From Nitrospirota bacterium (lineage in GTDB: Bacteria > Nitrospirota > Thermodesulfovibrionia > UBA6902), in contig JACRLN010000021.1 in the NCBI GenBank assembly GCA_016215115.1, forward strand, positions 50,196-114,195: a DNA stretch of 64,000 bases, given 5' to 3'. Made by a program: the position numbers and the translations under genes. The notes below the pieces were generated by a model. That model worked only from the letters and a program-made list of their open reading frames with translations. It had not been told where the DNA came from and ran no database searches. Below are positions 27,869 to 36,143 of the stretch, piece by piece (position 1 is the stretch's first letter; each line of letters opens with the position of its first letter).

Positions 27869-29503
27869 ATGCCTTCACAATTTACTGTAAAATATTTTTT
27901 TGACAGGGAAAATGAGCTTGAGATACTCAAGAATATCCATTTAGAGGCGAAGTCCGGCAATGCAACAGGTATTTTCCTTTCCGGAAGAAACGGAATCGGC
28001 AAAACAGAGCTTTTAAGACAGATCTATTATCACCTGTTCACCAACCAGAATGACGCCATCCCCTTCTTCTACACCATTAAGACTTCTTTTACTTCAATAG
28101 AAAATTTTTCAAAAGATTATTTTTGTACTTTTGTAATTCAAAGCCTCGCCTTCCTGAAGAAAGATATCTCAATGATTGATGCATGCATTTATTCTCTGGA
28201 AGATGTAGCACATCTTACAAGAGAGTCAGGTATACAATGGGTTACAGATATTATGAATAATTTTTTACAGGTAAAGAAGGATGTGGACCCGTTAAACCTG
28301 TTTTTGTTTGCCATATCAGCTCCATATCGCAGTTACCTTCTTACAGGCACTCCAGTGATTGCCATAATAGATGATTTTCATAAAATGAGAAAATTTTGTG
28401 AAATAAATTCTGCAGATAATAACACGAATTTCTGGATGTTATTTGAAAACTCTGTTAAGTCACCTTACACCCCTCACATTTTCTCCGGGTACCAGGCTGA
28501 ACTCAATAAGATGTTTTTCGATGATACCTCCTTCGGTGAATACCTTGAATTATTTAATCTGACAGGTTTAAAACGCGAAGATTCTGTAAGGCTTTTTACA
28601 ACATCTTGTGAAACATTCGGGTTAAATTCCAGGGTTGAATTGTCTGATTGCATCGATTTATTTAATGGAAATCCTTTCTATATAAAAAATTATATTCATG
28701 CCGCGCGGCAGGCCTCCAGAATTCTCTCCGAAGACAACTTCTGGTTGATATATCTCAGTGAAATTACAAAAGGGAAAACTTTCATGTACTGGACCTCAAT
28801 TTTAAAAACATACATTCCTCATTTTGATTTAAGAAAACCTTCTCTCATATTCCTCTATCAACTGTATCGAAACAATTCCGGCACAGTTTTATCAAATCTT
28901 CCTGATAAATTAGCCGTCAGGCCGGAAGAACTTGAACATATAGTAAGTCTTCTTCACACATCAGGAACCGTTGAGACGGGATTCAGCGAACTTGAACCTG
29001 TTGACGATAATATATTGATTGATGTTATCAAGGGTTTGTATCTCAGGGAAATCGAAAAGGAACCATGGAATAAAATCAAGGATGCGATAATAGGAGAGAA
29101 ACGTCAAATTACAAAACTTGACAGGACACCATCCTTTAATATAACAATCCCTGCCACTACAAAAGCAGAGCTTGTTGCCGTTAGAACAATTGAGCATGTC
29201 GCCGGGAACTTTAATATTGCTCCGGAGATTATCGGGCGCTTACAGGTCGCATTAACTGATTTGTTTGCAAATGCGGTTAAAACCGTTGAGACCAGTTCTG
29301 AAAATTATCATCTGTCATTTAAGTTAAAAGAAAATATCTTTTCTGCAGAGATCTCAATACCTCAAGAAGATTTTGTCCTGTCAGACAGCGATGACAGACG
29401 CATCAGGGCATATATTGATGACATAAAAATTGAAAAAATAATGAGCGGGACGAAAATAACCCTGTTTAAAGATATTAGTAAAGATTTAGTTTCTGCCTCT
29501 TAG
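27869..29503 (+). CDS. P-loop NTPase fused to RsbW-like anti-sigma ATPase domain
   Basis: The 544-residue protein has Walker A at 39-46 (GRNGIGKT) and Walker B at 163-169 (VIAIIDD), as in STAND/AAA-type ATPases, with a helical middle. The last ~130 residues look like a HATPase_c_2 (RsbW/anti-sigma factor) domain: AELVAVRTIEHVAG, then an N-box-like LTDLFANAVKTVE, then beta strands. The ordinary RsbW N-box is weakly kept and no clear G-box is seen. It may couple NTP-driven assembly to partner-switching control. It follows the GGDEF gene by 30 bp. The function is not known. Confidence 0.7.
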   Translation: MPSQFTVKYFFDRENELEILKNIHLEAKSGNATGIFLSGRNGIGKTELLRQIYYHLFTNQNDAIPFFYTIKTSFTSIENFSKDYFCTFVIQSLAFLKKDISMIDACIYSLEDVAHLTRESGIQWVTDIMNNFLQVKKDVDPLNLFLFAISAPYRSYLLTGTPVIAIIDDFHKMRKFCEINSADNNTNFWMLFENSVKSPYTPHIFSGYQAELNKMFFDDTSFGEYLELFNLTGLKREDSVRLFTTSCETFGLNSRVELSDCIDLFNGNPFYIKNYIHAARQASRILSEDNFWLIYLSEITKGKTFMYWTSILKTYIPHFDLRKPSLIFLYQLYRNNSGTVLSNLPDKLAVRPEELEHIVSLLHTSGTVETGFSELEPVDDNILIDVIKGLYLREIEKEPWNKIKDAIIGEKRQITKLDRTPSFNITIPATTKAELVAVRTIEHVAGNFNIAPEIIGRLQVALTDLFANAVKTVETSSENYHLSFKLKENIFSAEISIPQEDFVLSDSDDRRIRAYIDDIKIEKIMSGTKITLFKDISKDLVSAS

Positions 29504-29513
29504 TATTCAGTTG

Positions 29514-29626
29514 CTGTTTATAAATTACTGGATTGTCATTCCCGTGAAAACGGGAATCCAGAAAATATAAACTGGATTCCGGCTTAAGGACTGCCGGAAT
29601 GACAGACAAACAGAGTATATAAACAG
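29514..29626. repeat. TIR-bounded palindromic repeat, ~113 bp
   Basis: CTGTTTATA and TATAAACAG bound two palindromes (GTCATTCCCGTGAAAACGGG and GGATTCCGGCTTAAGGACTG...CGGAATGAC). It ends 3 bp from the alr stop codon, in the convergent gap between the NTPase gene and alr, and could act as a transcription terminator for both. Confidence 0.65.
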
Positions 29627-29629
29627 ACT

Positions 29630-30715
29630 CTATCTATATACCCTTTTAATTCTCTGCCCGATAGACGTGAGAATCTCATAAGGGATTGTGCCGATTTTGT
29701 CTGCGATATCAGCAGCGGTGATTTCTTCTTTTCCCTGACAACCAATTAACACTACCTCTGAATCCATGTTCACACCGGATATGTCTGTTACATCAACCAT
29801 CACGGTGTCCATACAGACTCGACCTATAACAGGAGCCCGTTTCCCATTAATAAGCACTTCTCCTCTGTTTGAAAGTTTTCTGTTGTATCCGTCGGCATAG
29901 CCGACAGGGATTGTCGCTATGACACTTTTTCTTTTTGTTATAAAGGTCCTGGCATAACTTATGGGAGTGCCTGGAGGGACTTTTTTAATCAGGAGGACTT
30001 TGCTTTTAAGGTTTAATACCGGCTTAAGATTATCCGCTCCGTACCCGTAAAGCATGATACCAGGTCTTACCATATTGAAATGTGCATCCGTCATTGCTAA
30101 AACTGCAGCGCTATTGGCAATGTGAGTGTATTTGAAAGTGATTTTCCTGCGCCCCAATTCCTTTTTCAGTAAAAGGAAGCTTTTTAACTGCTGATTTGCA
30201 AACTCCTTATCCTGAAGGTCTGCATCCGAAAAGTGACTCATGAATCCTTCGAGTATTATATTTTCCAGACAGGCTATTTTGGAAATTTCAACCGGCGCCC
30301 TGTCGAGAGTAAATCCCAAACGACCCATGCCTGTATCTACTTTAATATGTATTGCTATTTTACGTTTGCGCCTGCCTGCTTCTTTAGAGATTTTTTTAGC
30401 AGTGTTTACATCAAAAACTACAGGAGTGAGATCATAATTAAAACATTCCTCTATATGGTCCCTGTCAAAAAATACAAGTATAGGGGCTTCTAATCCTGCT
30501 TCTCTCAGTTGAATGGCCTCGCCTGTAAATGCTACGCCAAGATGAGATATGCCGTTCTTCAGAAGATGTTTTGATATTTCTGCAGCGCCATGTCCGTAGG
30601 CATTTGCTTTTACTACAGCAAGGATGTTCCTGTTTCCAGTTTTTTTTCTTACAACGCTGAGGTTGTGAGAGAGCGCCTTCAGGTTGATTTCAGCAAAGGT
30701 CGTCTGCAATGCCAC
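29630..30715 (-). CDS. alr: Alanine racemase
   Basis: The 361-residue protein has the PLP-binding K36 in AVVKANAYGHGA and the Alr-type second region with catalytic Tyr in ISYARTF, plus VCMDTVMVDVT near the C-terminus. It converts L- and D-alanine, supplying D-alanine for peptidoglycan. Its start codon directly follows the stop of tatA, so alr, tatA and mobA form one operon read leftward. Confidence 0.96.
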   Translation of the reverse strand: MALQTTFAEINLKALSHNLSVVRKKTGNRNILAVVKANAYGHGAAEISKHLLKNGISHLGVAFTGEAIQLREAGLEAPILVFFDRDHIEECFNYDLTPVVFDVNTAKKISKEAGRRKRKIAIHIKVDTGMGRLGFTLDRAPVEISKIACLENIILEGFMSHFSDADLQDKEFANQQLKSFLLLKKELGRRKITFKYTHIANSAAVLAMTDAHFNMVRPGIMLYGYGADNLKPVLNLKSKVLLIKKVPPGTPISYARTFITKRKSVIATIPVGYADGYNRKLSNRGEVLINGKRAPVIGRVCMDTVMVDVTDISGVNMDSEVVLIGCQGKEEITAADIADKIGTIPYEILTSIGQRIKRVYR

Positions 30716-30922
30716 TTACGACTTGCTTTCCTTGTTGGCCTCAGATCCTTCTGTTTTATTTTTAGGGGTTACATCGATTTCGTCCGGTGCAGAAGAAGCC
30801 TTTTTAAAGTTCTTTATAGCTTCTCCTATCCCCTTTCCTATCTCGGGCAATCTTGTCGCGCCAAAAAGTATTACCACGATCACCAAAATTATTATCAGTT
30901 CTGATGCTCCAAGTCCAAACAT
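30716..30922 (-). CDS. tatA: Sec-independent protein translocase TatA
   Basis: The 68-residue protein has a single N-terminal membrane helix ([20 protein letters not shown]), the conserved FG and amphipathic helix [15 protein letters not shown], and a short charged tail. TatA forms the pore of the Tat system, which the Tat-signal proteins NapA and NapG in this window need. Its start overlaps the mobA end by 28 bp. GAGGAGGAAAC lies just before the ATG. tatB and tatC are not in the window. Confidence 0.95.
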   Translation of the reverse strand: MFGLGASELIIILVIVVILFGATRLPEIGKGIGEAIKNFKKASSAPDEIDVTPKNKTEGSEANKESKS

Positions 30923-31635
30923 TGTTTCCTCCTCGTAAGTCTTCTTTTAAATTTTAACCTGTCCTTAGGATGCAAATATAAATCAACATCCTCGGGAGTA
31001 TTAAGGTTAATAAAAGACCTTGCCTCAGGGTCTATATTCTTAATTTCTTCTGATGTTATATATTTTACTCTTTTATCATGATTAAGTAAAAAATATTTTA
31101 TACTTTTCTTTCCTGTTAAGACAAACTGCTCAAGTGAGTTCATAACTTTTTTTGAATAAAAAGCAAAGAGGGGCTCTGCTTTATAATTCACAAGAGGGAC
31201 TACGGCATCATATATGCCCTCTCCGGATATGGTATCTAAATCTCCCTTCTTTAGCTCCCTATCAATTATGGCGAGGCATGCAGGATTATATCTCTCATGG
31301 GCCATAAACCGGATAAAATCAGGATTTATAAACGGCATGTCACATGCCGATACAAAAATCCATTTATTTGATGAATTCATCAGGGCGGTAAGCACACCTG
31401 TCATGGGTCCCCGTATATTATAAACGTCACCAAGCATCGGCACGCCGAGATACGTATAAAGTTCAGGCTGGTTGGTGACAATAAAGATATCATGAAAAAG
31501 CTGTCTCATAATTTTAAGGTTTCTTTCAATGATTTTCTTCCCCTCAACCTCGATGAACGCTTTCAAAACAGGCATTCTTTTATTCTCGCCGCCCGCGAGG
31601 ATTACGCCGGTGCAATTTTGCATAAAATTTTTCAT
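30895..31635 (-). CDS. mobA: Molybdenum cofactor guanylyltransferase
   Basis: The 246-residue protein begins with the nucleotidyltransferase signature [12 protein letters not shown] (about residues 10-21), then has [14 protein letters not shown] (metal-binding Asp). MobA attaches GMP to molybdopterin to make bis-MGD, the cofactor NapA needs. The C-terminal ~50 residues are unusually basic. It is the first gene of the mobA-tatA-alr operon, preceded by a GTCATTCCGG repeat. Confidence 0.88.
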   Translation of the reverse strand: MKNFMQNCTGVILAGGENKRMPVLKAFIEVEGKKIIERNLKIMRQLFHDIFIVTNQPELYTYLGVPMLGDVYNIRGPMTGVLTALMNSSNKWIFVSACDMPFINPDFIRFMAHERYNPACLAIIDRELKKGDLDTISGEGIYDAVVPLVNYKAEPLFAFYSKKVMNSLEQFVLTGKKSIKYFLLNHDKRVKYITSEEIKNIDPEARSFINLNTPEDVDLYLHPKDRLKFKRRLTRRKQCLDLEHQN

Positions 31636-31643
31636 GTTTGTCT

Positions 31644-31711
31644 GTCATTCCGGCAGTCCTTAAGCCGGAATCCAATTTGTATTTCTGGATTCCCGCCTTC
31701 GCGTGAATGAC
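31644..31711. repeat. Composite palindromic repeat
   Basis: GTCATTCCGGCAGTCCTTAA with GCCGGAATCC, then GGATTCCCG ... GAATGAC. It separates hisS (end at 31723) and mobA (start at 31635), both read leftward. Confidence 0.75.
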
Positions 31712-31722
31712 GTTCTATGAGT

Positions 31723-32979
31723 TTACGAACCTGCTTTAATTATTTTTACTAATTCCTGAGCCTCAAGCCTGCTCTGGGTCTCAGTCCCGGTTATCATATC
31801 TTTAATTACTGCCACTTCATTTCTAACCTCATCTTCTCCAATTACGATAACGTGTTTTGCTCCAATGCGGTTTCCCTTCCGCATTTGACTCTTAAGGGAT
31901 GAATCGTCATAATTTATTTCAACCCAAAGCCTTCTTGCCCGCAATTGTTCAGCCAATGCAAGAGCTTCTTCATATGCATATTGACCCATACAACATATAA
32001 AAAGATCAGGTCCTTCGGACGGTTTCATGGAATCCTTAATAAGCGGGATAATCCTTTCCATCCCGATAGCAAAACCAATCCCTGGTGTTGGTGGTCCACC
32101 GAACTCATCAACCAGTCCGTCGTATCGTCCGCCCGCCGCCACTGCCTTCTGGCTTCCCAGTGATTCGCTTGTTACCTCAAAAGCGGTCTTTGTGTAATAG
32201 TCAAGACCTCTGACGAGGTTGGGGGTGATTGAATGAGGAACCTTGAGAATATCAAGGTAATGCCTCAGACCGTCAAAATGCTTTTTGCAGTCGGCACAGA
32301 GATAATCTATTACCTGCGGCGCTCCCTGCCTTGAACTGATGCAATCCGGGACCTTGCAGTCCAGTATCCTCAATGGATTAAGATCATATCGCCTCTGGCA
32401 GTCGCTGCAAAAGCTGTTTAATTTGTCACGTAAAAAATTTTTCAGGGCGTCTCTGTAATCAGGGCGGCAGTTTTTGCATCCGATAGAGGTCAGCTCGAAA
32501 TTAAGTTCTTTCAGCCCGATGCCGCTTAAAATCTTTGTAAGCATCGAGATTATCTCCGCATCGAGTTTCGGGTCTTCAACACCCATAGCCTCCGCGCCTA
32601 TCTGATAGAACTGTCTGTAGCGGTATGCCTGCGGCCTCTCGTACCGGAACATCGGTCCCATGTAATAGTATTTTTGCGGAGCGGGATGGTTATATAGATG
32701 ATGCTCAACATAGGCCCTTACAAAAGACGCTGTGCCTTCAGGCCGTAAAGTCACACTGCGGCCGCCTTTATCCTGGAACGTGTACATTTCTTTCTCAACA
32801 ATATCGGAAGTTTCACCGATGCTTCTGACGAAAATATCGGTAGATTCAAGTATGGGAAGCCTGATCTCCTGATATCCGTAAGTTCTGAAGACGTCTCTCG
32901 ATATTGTTTCTATATTCTGCCAAATTAAAATATCAGGCGGCAGGATGTCCTGAAAGCCTTTCAGTGTCTTATATTTCAT
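31723..32979 (-). CDS. hisS: Histidyl-tRNA synthetase
   Basis: The 418-residue protein starts MKYKTLKGFQDILPPD and contains class II motif 2 (GPMFRYERPQAYRYRQFYQI), the HisRS histidine-binding segment (LVRGLDYYTKTAFE) and a C-terminal anticodon-binding domain (ARRLWVEINYDDSSL). It charges tRNA-His. A middle region has four CxxC-like pairs (NCRPDYR, CSDCQRRYD, CKVPDC, CADCKKHFD), a zinc-binding form seen in some HisRS. The ATG at 32979 overlaps the divIVA stop by 11 bp; the longer frame to 33009 lacks a ribosome site. Confidence 0.97.
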   Translation of the reverse strand: MKYKTLKGFQDILPPDILIWQNIETISRDVFRTYGYQEIRLPILESTDIFVRSIGETSDIVEKEMYTFQDKGGRSVTLRPEGTASFVRAYVEHHLYNHPAPQKYYYMGPMFRYERPQAYRYRQFYQIGAEAMGVEDPKLDAEIISMLTKILSGIGLKELNFELTSIGCKNCRPDYRDALKNFLRDKLNSFCSDCQRRYDLNPLRILDCKVPDCISSRQGAPQVIDYLCADCKKHFDGLRHYLDILKVPHSITPNLVRGLDYYTKTAFEVTSESLGSQKAVAAGGRYDGLVDEFGGPPTPGIGFAIGMERIIPLIKDSMKPSEGPDLFICCMGQYAYEEALALAEQLRARRLWVEINYDDSSLKSQMRKGNRIGAKHVIVIGEDEVRNEVAVIKDMITGTETQSRLEAQELVKIIKAGS

Positions 32980-33442
32980 TCGGTGTTTCAGCCTCGCGTT
33001 CCTTGTCAAACTCCATCATCCTGAGATGGTTTTCTACCAGTCTTTTTAATTCTTCTTTGAAATGTCTTCTTACACCTTTCAGGTCAGTAATATCTTCATG
33101 GATTTTTACAACTTTCTCCTGCGCATCTCTCAGCATCTCTTCTGCCCTTAATTCGGCTTCTTTCGCTATAAGATCCGCTTCTTTTTTTGCAGTATTTCTA
33201 TATTCTTCCACCATCTTCTGTGTACTGATGAGTGTGTCTTTCAATGTAGTCTCAATGTTTTTATATTCCTTTAACTGTTTTTCAAATCTCCTTGCCTCTT
33301 CCCTTAAATTGGCATTTTCTCTCAAAAGTTCTTCCATTTCCTCCCTGATGAGTTCAAGAAAGGAATCCACCTCTTCCATGTCAAAACCCCTGAACCTTGT
33401 TGAAAACTGCTTTTGCTGAATATCAAGCGGTGTTATTCTCAT
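32969..33442 (-). CDS. DivIVA-domain protein
   Basis: The 157-residue protein starts MRITPLDIQQKQFSTRFRG, the membrane-binding N-terminal motif of DivIVA/GpsB, followed by a coiled coil from about residue 25 to 140. DivIVA-type proteins mark curved membrane and organise division or polar growth. It lies between yggT (128 bp upstream) and hisS (overlap). GAGGAGG lies just before the ATG. Confidence 0.9.
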   Translation of the reverse strand: MRITPLDIQQKQFSTRFRGFDMEEVDSFLELIREEMEELLRENANLREEARRFEKQLKEYKNIETTLKDTLISTQKMVEEYRNTAKKEADLIAKEAELRAEEMLRDAQEKVVKIHEDITDLKGVRRHFKEELKRLVENHLRMMEFDKEREAETPNEI

Positions 33443-33570
33443 TTTGCCTCCTCTGTTAAGTTAAATATCTTATAAATTGTTCTTAAATTTATCACCAGTA
33501 TTTACTTAATAGTGCGGAAGCTCGGAAGTCTTTTACTTCCGCACTTATGGACTTCCGCGCTACTGGCTGC

Positions 33571-33867
33571 TCATCTCATCCTCGCCCCCATATCAAATAA
33601 CGAGGCTACAAGAAAATATTTTATAAACATGATTATAAGAATTACTATCATCGGAGAAAAATCAATACCCATTGATATGCCGAGCCTTCTCCTTATCGGT
33701 CTGAGCACAGGTTCCGTTACGGAATACAAAAACCGCACAATCGGATTGTAAGGATCCGGATTTACCCAGCTCAGGAGTGCGGAAATTATAATTATCCACA
33801 TGTATATTGTCAGAAGGGTATTAAGTATATGTCCTACTGCGTCAAAGAGATTGCTGAAAATAAACAT
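33571..33867 (-). CDS. YggT-family membrane protein
   Basis: The 98-residue protein has two hydrophobic segments around the YggT signature (VINTLLTIYMWIIIISALLS and the RFLYSVTEPVLRPIRRRLG loop). The family is linked to osmotic adaptation and to the division gene cluster; the mechanism is unknown. Its start codon shares one base with the proC stop, and it continues toward divIVA, the usual neighbour order yggS-proC-yggT-divIVA. Confidence 0.92.
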   Translation of the reverse strand: MFIFSNLFDAVGHILNTLLTIYMWIIIISALLSWVNPDPYNPIVRFLYSVTEPVLRPIRRRLGISMGIDFSPMIVILIIMFIKYFLVASLFDMGARMR

Positions 33868-34670
33868 TATTCTTTCCTCCCTAATTCTTCCGCCCTGTTT
33901 TTTGCTGCAGTTAATGCAGTAAATATAATATCTGTCAGCCCTTTATCTTTGAATACATTCAGCCCTGCTGCCGTAGTTCCTCCCGGTGATGTTACCATTT
34001 CTCTGAGCTTTGAAGGCGTCATTCCGGTTTCTAATAACTTTGCTGTGCCGATGGCAGTTTGCACAGCAAGTGTAAAGGCGTTGTCTTCACTAAGTCCCAA
34101 TTTCTTACCCGCCTCAATCATCGCCTCAATAAAAAATGCAACGAATGCAGGCCCGCTTCCCGAAACAGCAGTCACAGCATCCATGTATTTTTCAGGCAAA
34201 GTAAGGACCTTGCCTACAGACATGAAGATTTCTCTCACAACCGATATATCACTGTCAGAAAAACATTCACAAAGAGACATCACGGACATCCCCTCCTGAA
34301 CAAGTGCAGGTGTATTCGGCATAACCCTGATCAGTTTTTTTGTTTTTAATTTTGATGACAAAAACGCAAGCGTAATGCCTGCGGCGATTGAAACAACGGT
34401 CTTCTCTTCAGTAATATCAGGACTGATTTCATCAAGCACAGCTTTCATATTCTGCGGCTTGACAGCAAGGATTATTATATTACATGAAGATGCCGCTTCT
34501 TTGTTGGATGAAGTTGTTTTGATTCCGAATGCTTGTTCTAAATATCTTCGTCTGTCTTCCCTCGGTTCCGACACAAAGATATCTTCTCTCATCCCTTGTC
34601 CCTTGCCCCTTATCCCTTTGATTAAGGCTTCCGCCATGTTACCACCACCGATAAAACCTATTTTCATCAA
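33867..34670 (-). CDS. proC: Pyrroline-5-carboxylate reductase
   Basis: The 267-residue protein has the NAD(P)-binding GFIGGGNMAEALIKG at its N-terminus and the ProC signature region VSGSGPAFVAFFIEAM with SPGGTTAAGLNVF near the C-terminus. It reduces 1-pyrroline-5-carboxylate to proline. It overlaps yggS by 4 bp and yggT by 1 bp, so the three are translated from one message. Confidence 0.96.
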   Translation of the reverse strand: MMKIGFIGGGNMAEALIKGIRGKGQGMREDIFVSEPREDRRRYLEQAFGIKTTSSNKEAASSCNIIILAVKPQNMKAVLDEISPDITEEKTVVSIAAGITLAFLSSKLKTKKLIRVMPNTPALVQEGMSVMSLCECFSDSDISVVREIFMSVGKVLTLPEKYMDAVTAVSGSGPAFVAFFIEAMIEAGKKLGLSEDNAFTLAVQTAIGTAKLLETGMTPSKLREMVTSPGGTTAAGLNVFKDKGLTDIIFTALTAAKNRAEELGRKE

Positions 34671-35377
34671 CCCCTCTCCCCGAATATCGCCGTTCCGATT
34701 CTTACCATAGTAGCGCCCTCTTCAATTGCGACTTCAAAATCATTCGACATGCCCATTGACAATTCAGGCAAGTTGTACCCTTTTGCCGACAACTTATCCC
34801 TGATTTCCCTCAATCTCATGAAGTAAGGTCTTACAAATTCAGGATCTTCAAAAAGCGGTGGAATAGTCATAAGACCCTCAAGCTTAAGGTTATTCATATT
34901 TGATATTTTATCAAGCAAGTCCATCAGGTCTTTTTCCAAAACTCCATGCTTTGCTTCTTCTTCTGAAAGCTTTATCTGTACAAGAATTCTCTGAGTCTTT
35001 TCATTTTTTCTTGCCTGTTTGTCAACTTCTTCTGCAAGCTCAATGGAGTCTATAGTATGAATCAGGTCAAACAATTGAACCGCATATTTAGCCTTGTTCT
35101 TCTGGAGACTCCCGATTAAATGCCATTGCACCTTTGAATTTGTAATTTGTAATTTGTAATTTGTAATTTTCTCCTGCGCTTCCTGTACTCTGCTTTCCCC
35201 CAAAATTCTAACGCCGGCCTTTACGGCTTTAATAATTTCCTGCAATTCAATCGTCTTTGTAACTGTAACGAGTTTGATGTCCTGAGGATTTCTGCCGGCC
35301 TTTGCAGCCGCGCTGTTAATTCTTTCCTGAATTGCTGCGAGGTGTTGCAAAATCCTCATGGTATAGAAGCCTAACAT
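34667..35377 (-). CDS. yggS: PLP homeostasis protein YggS/PLPBP
   Basis: The 236-residue protein has the PLP-binding Lys in LVTVTKTIELQEI, GESRVQEAQEK, WHLIGSLQKNKAKY and C-terminal LSMGMSNDFEVAI, all YggS family marks. It buffers pyridoxal phosphate and affects amino-acid metabolism. Between GESRVQEAQEK and WHLIG the stretch ITNYKLQITNSKVQ is encoded by a run of TTTGTAA units and replaces the usual short link. An in-frame ATG at 35359 (MRILQHL) is an alternative start. Confidence 0.95.
   Translation of the reverse strand: MLGFYTMRILQHLAAIQERINSAAAKAGRNPQDIKLVTVTKTIELQEIIKAVKAGVRILGESRVQEAQEKITNYKLQITNSKVQWHLIGSLQKNKAKYAVQLFDLIHTIDSIELAEEVDKQARKNEKTQRILVQIKLSEEEAKHGVLEKDLMDLLDKISNMNNLKLEGLMTIPPLFEDPEFVRPYFMRLREIRDKLSAKGYNLPELSMGMSNDFEVAIEEGATMVRIGTAIFGERG
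35136..35170. repeat. 7-bp tandem repeat inside yggS
   Basis: About four and a half copies of TTTGTAA sit in frame in yggS and encode the ITNYKLQITN stretch. Seven base pairs is not a multiple of three, so only certain copy numbers keep the frame. Confidence 0.8.
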
Positions 35378-35450
35378 TTTTTATTTTTTGTTTACAACCT
35401 AAAAAGCTAAAAGCTATCAGCTAAGATTGGTTTTGTGTTATCATTTTACC

Positions 35451-36143
35451 ATGAATAAGGGCAGAATACTTGTTATTGAAGACGAAGAGAAGATAGCAAA
35501 CATCGTGAAAGCCTATCTTGAGAAAGAAGGTTACGTGGTGACTGTTGCACAAACAGGGCAAAAAGCCCTTTCAGCTCTAAAAGACGGATTTGACCTCATA
35601 ATATTAGATCTCATGCTTCCGGATATGGATGGAGAGGACATATGCCAGACCATACGTAAAGACTCTGACATACCTATCATTATGTTAACCGCAAAGAGTG
35701 ATGAAGATAACAGGGTAAAAGGACTCGGCATAGGCGCTGACGATTATGTAGTTAAACCGTTCAGCCCGAGAGAACTCGTTGCAAGAGTTAAGGCGTTATT
35801 ACGCAGACATAAAGGCACAAAGGAAAGTATCAGTTTTAACAATGGCAATCTTATTATTGATTCTTTAAGTTTTGAAATAAAAAAAGACGGAATACCCGTT
35901 ATTTTTACACCCACAGAGTTTAAACTTTTACATTGCCTCGCAAAACATCCGGGACAGATCTTTTCCAGACTGCAGCTTGTTAATGTAATCCTTGGTTATG
36001 ACTTTGAAGGATACGACAGGACCATCGATGCACATGTAAAAAATATACGTCACAAGATCGAAGAAGACCCGAGGAGACCCTTTTATATCAAAACAGTCTA
36101 TGGAGCGGGATACAAATTTATCGGTCAGCCTGATGAGGACTAA
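35451..36143 (+). CDS. OmpR/PhoB-type response regulator
   Basis: The 230-residue protein has receiver D53 (DLIILDLMLPDMDG), the acidic pair E10-D11, conserved Lys in VVKPFSPREL and a winged-helix output domain (TPTEFKLLHCL, RTIDAHVKNIRHKI). It is co-transcribed with the following kinase (overlap 11 bp). ATG 35451 has no Shine-Dalgarno, but TATCAT lies 6 bp upstream, so the message may be leaderless. The signal controlled by this pair is unknown. Confidence 0.93.
   Translation: MNKGRILVIEDEEKIANIVKAYLEKEGYVVTVAQTGQKALSALKDGFDLIILDLMLPDMDGEDICQTIRKDSDIPIIMLTAKSDEDNRVKGLGIGADDYVVKPFSPRELVARVKALLRRHKGTKESISFNNGNLIIDSLSFEIKKDGIPVIFTPTEFKLLHCLAKHPGQIFSRLQLVNVILGYDFEGYDRTIDAHVKNIRHKIEEDPRRPFYIKTVYGAGYKFIGQPDED

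Noticed and set aside
32904..33419. 171-aa open frame on the + strand with many Ser and Phe
   Set aside because: Antisense to divIVA and the start of hisS. Ser/Phe-rich composition is what a reversed Lys/Glu-rich coiled coil gives.
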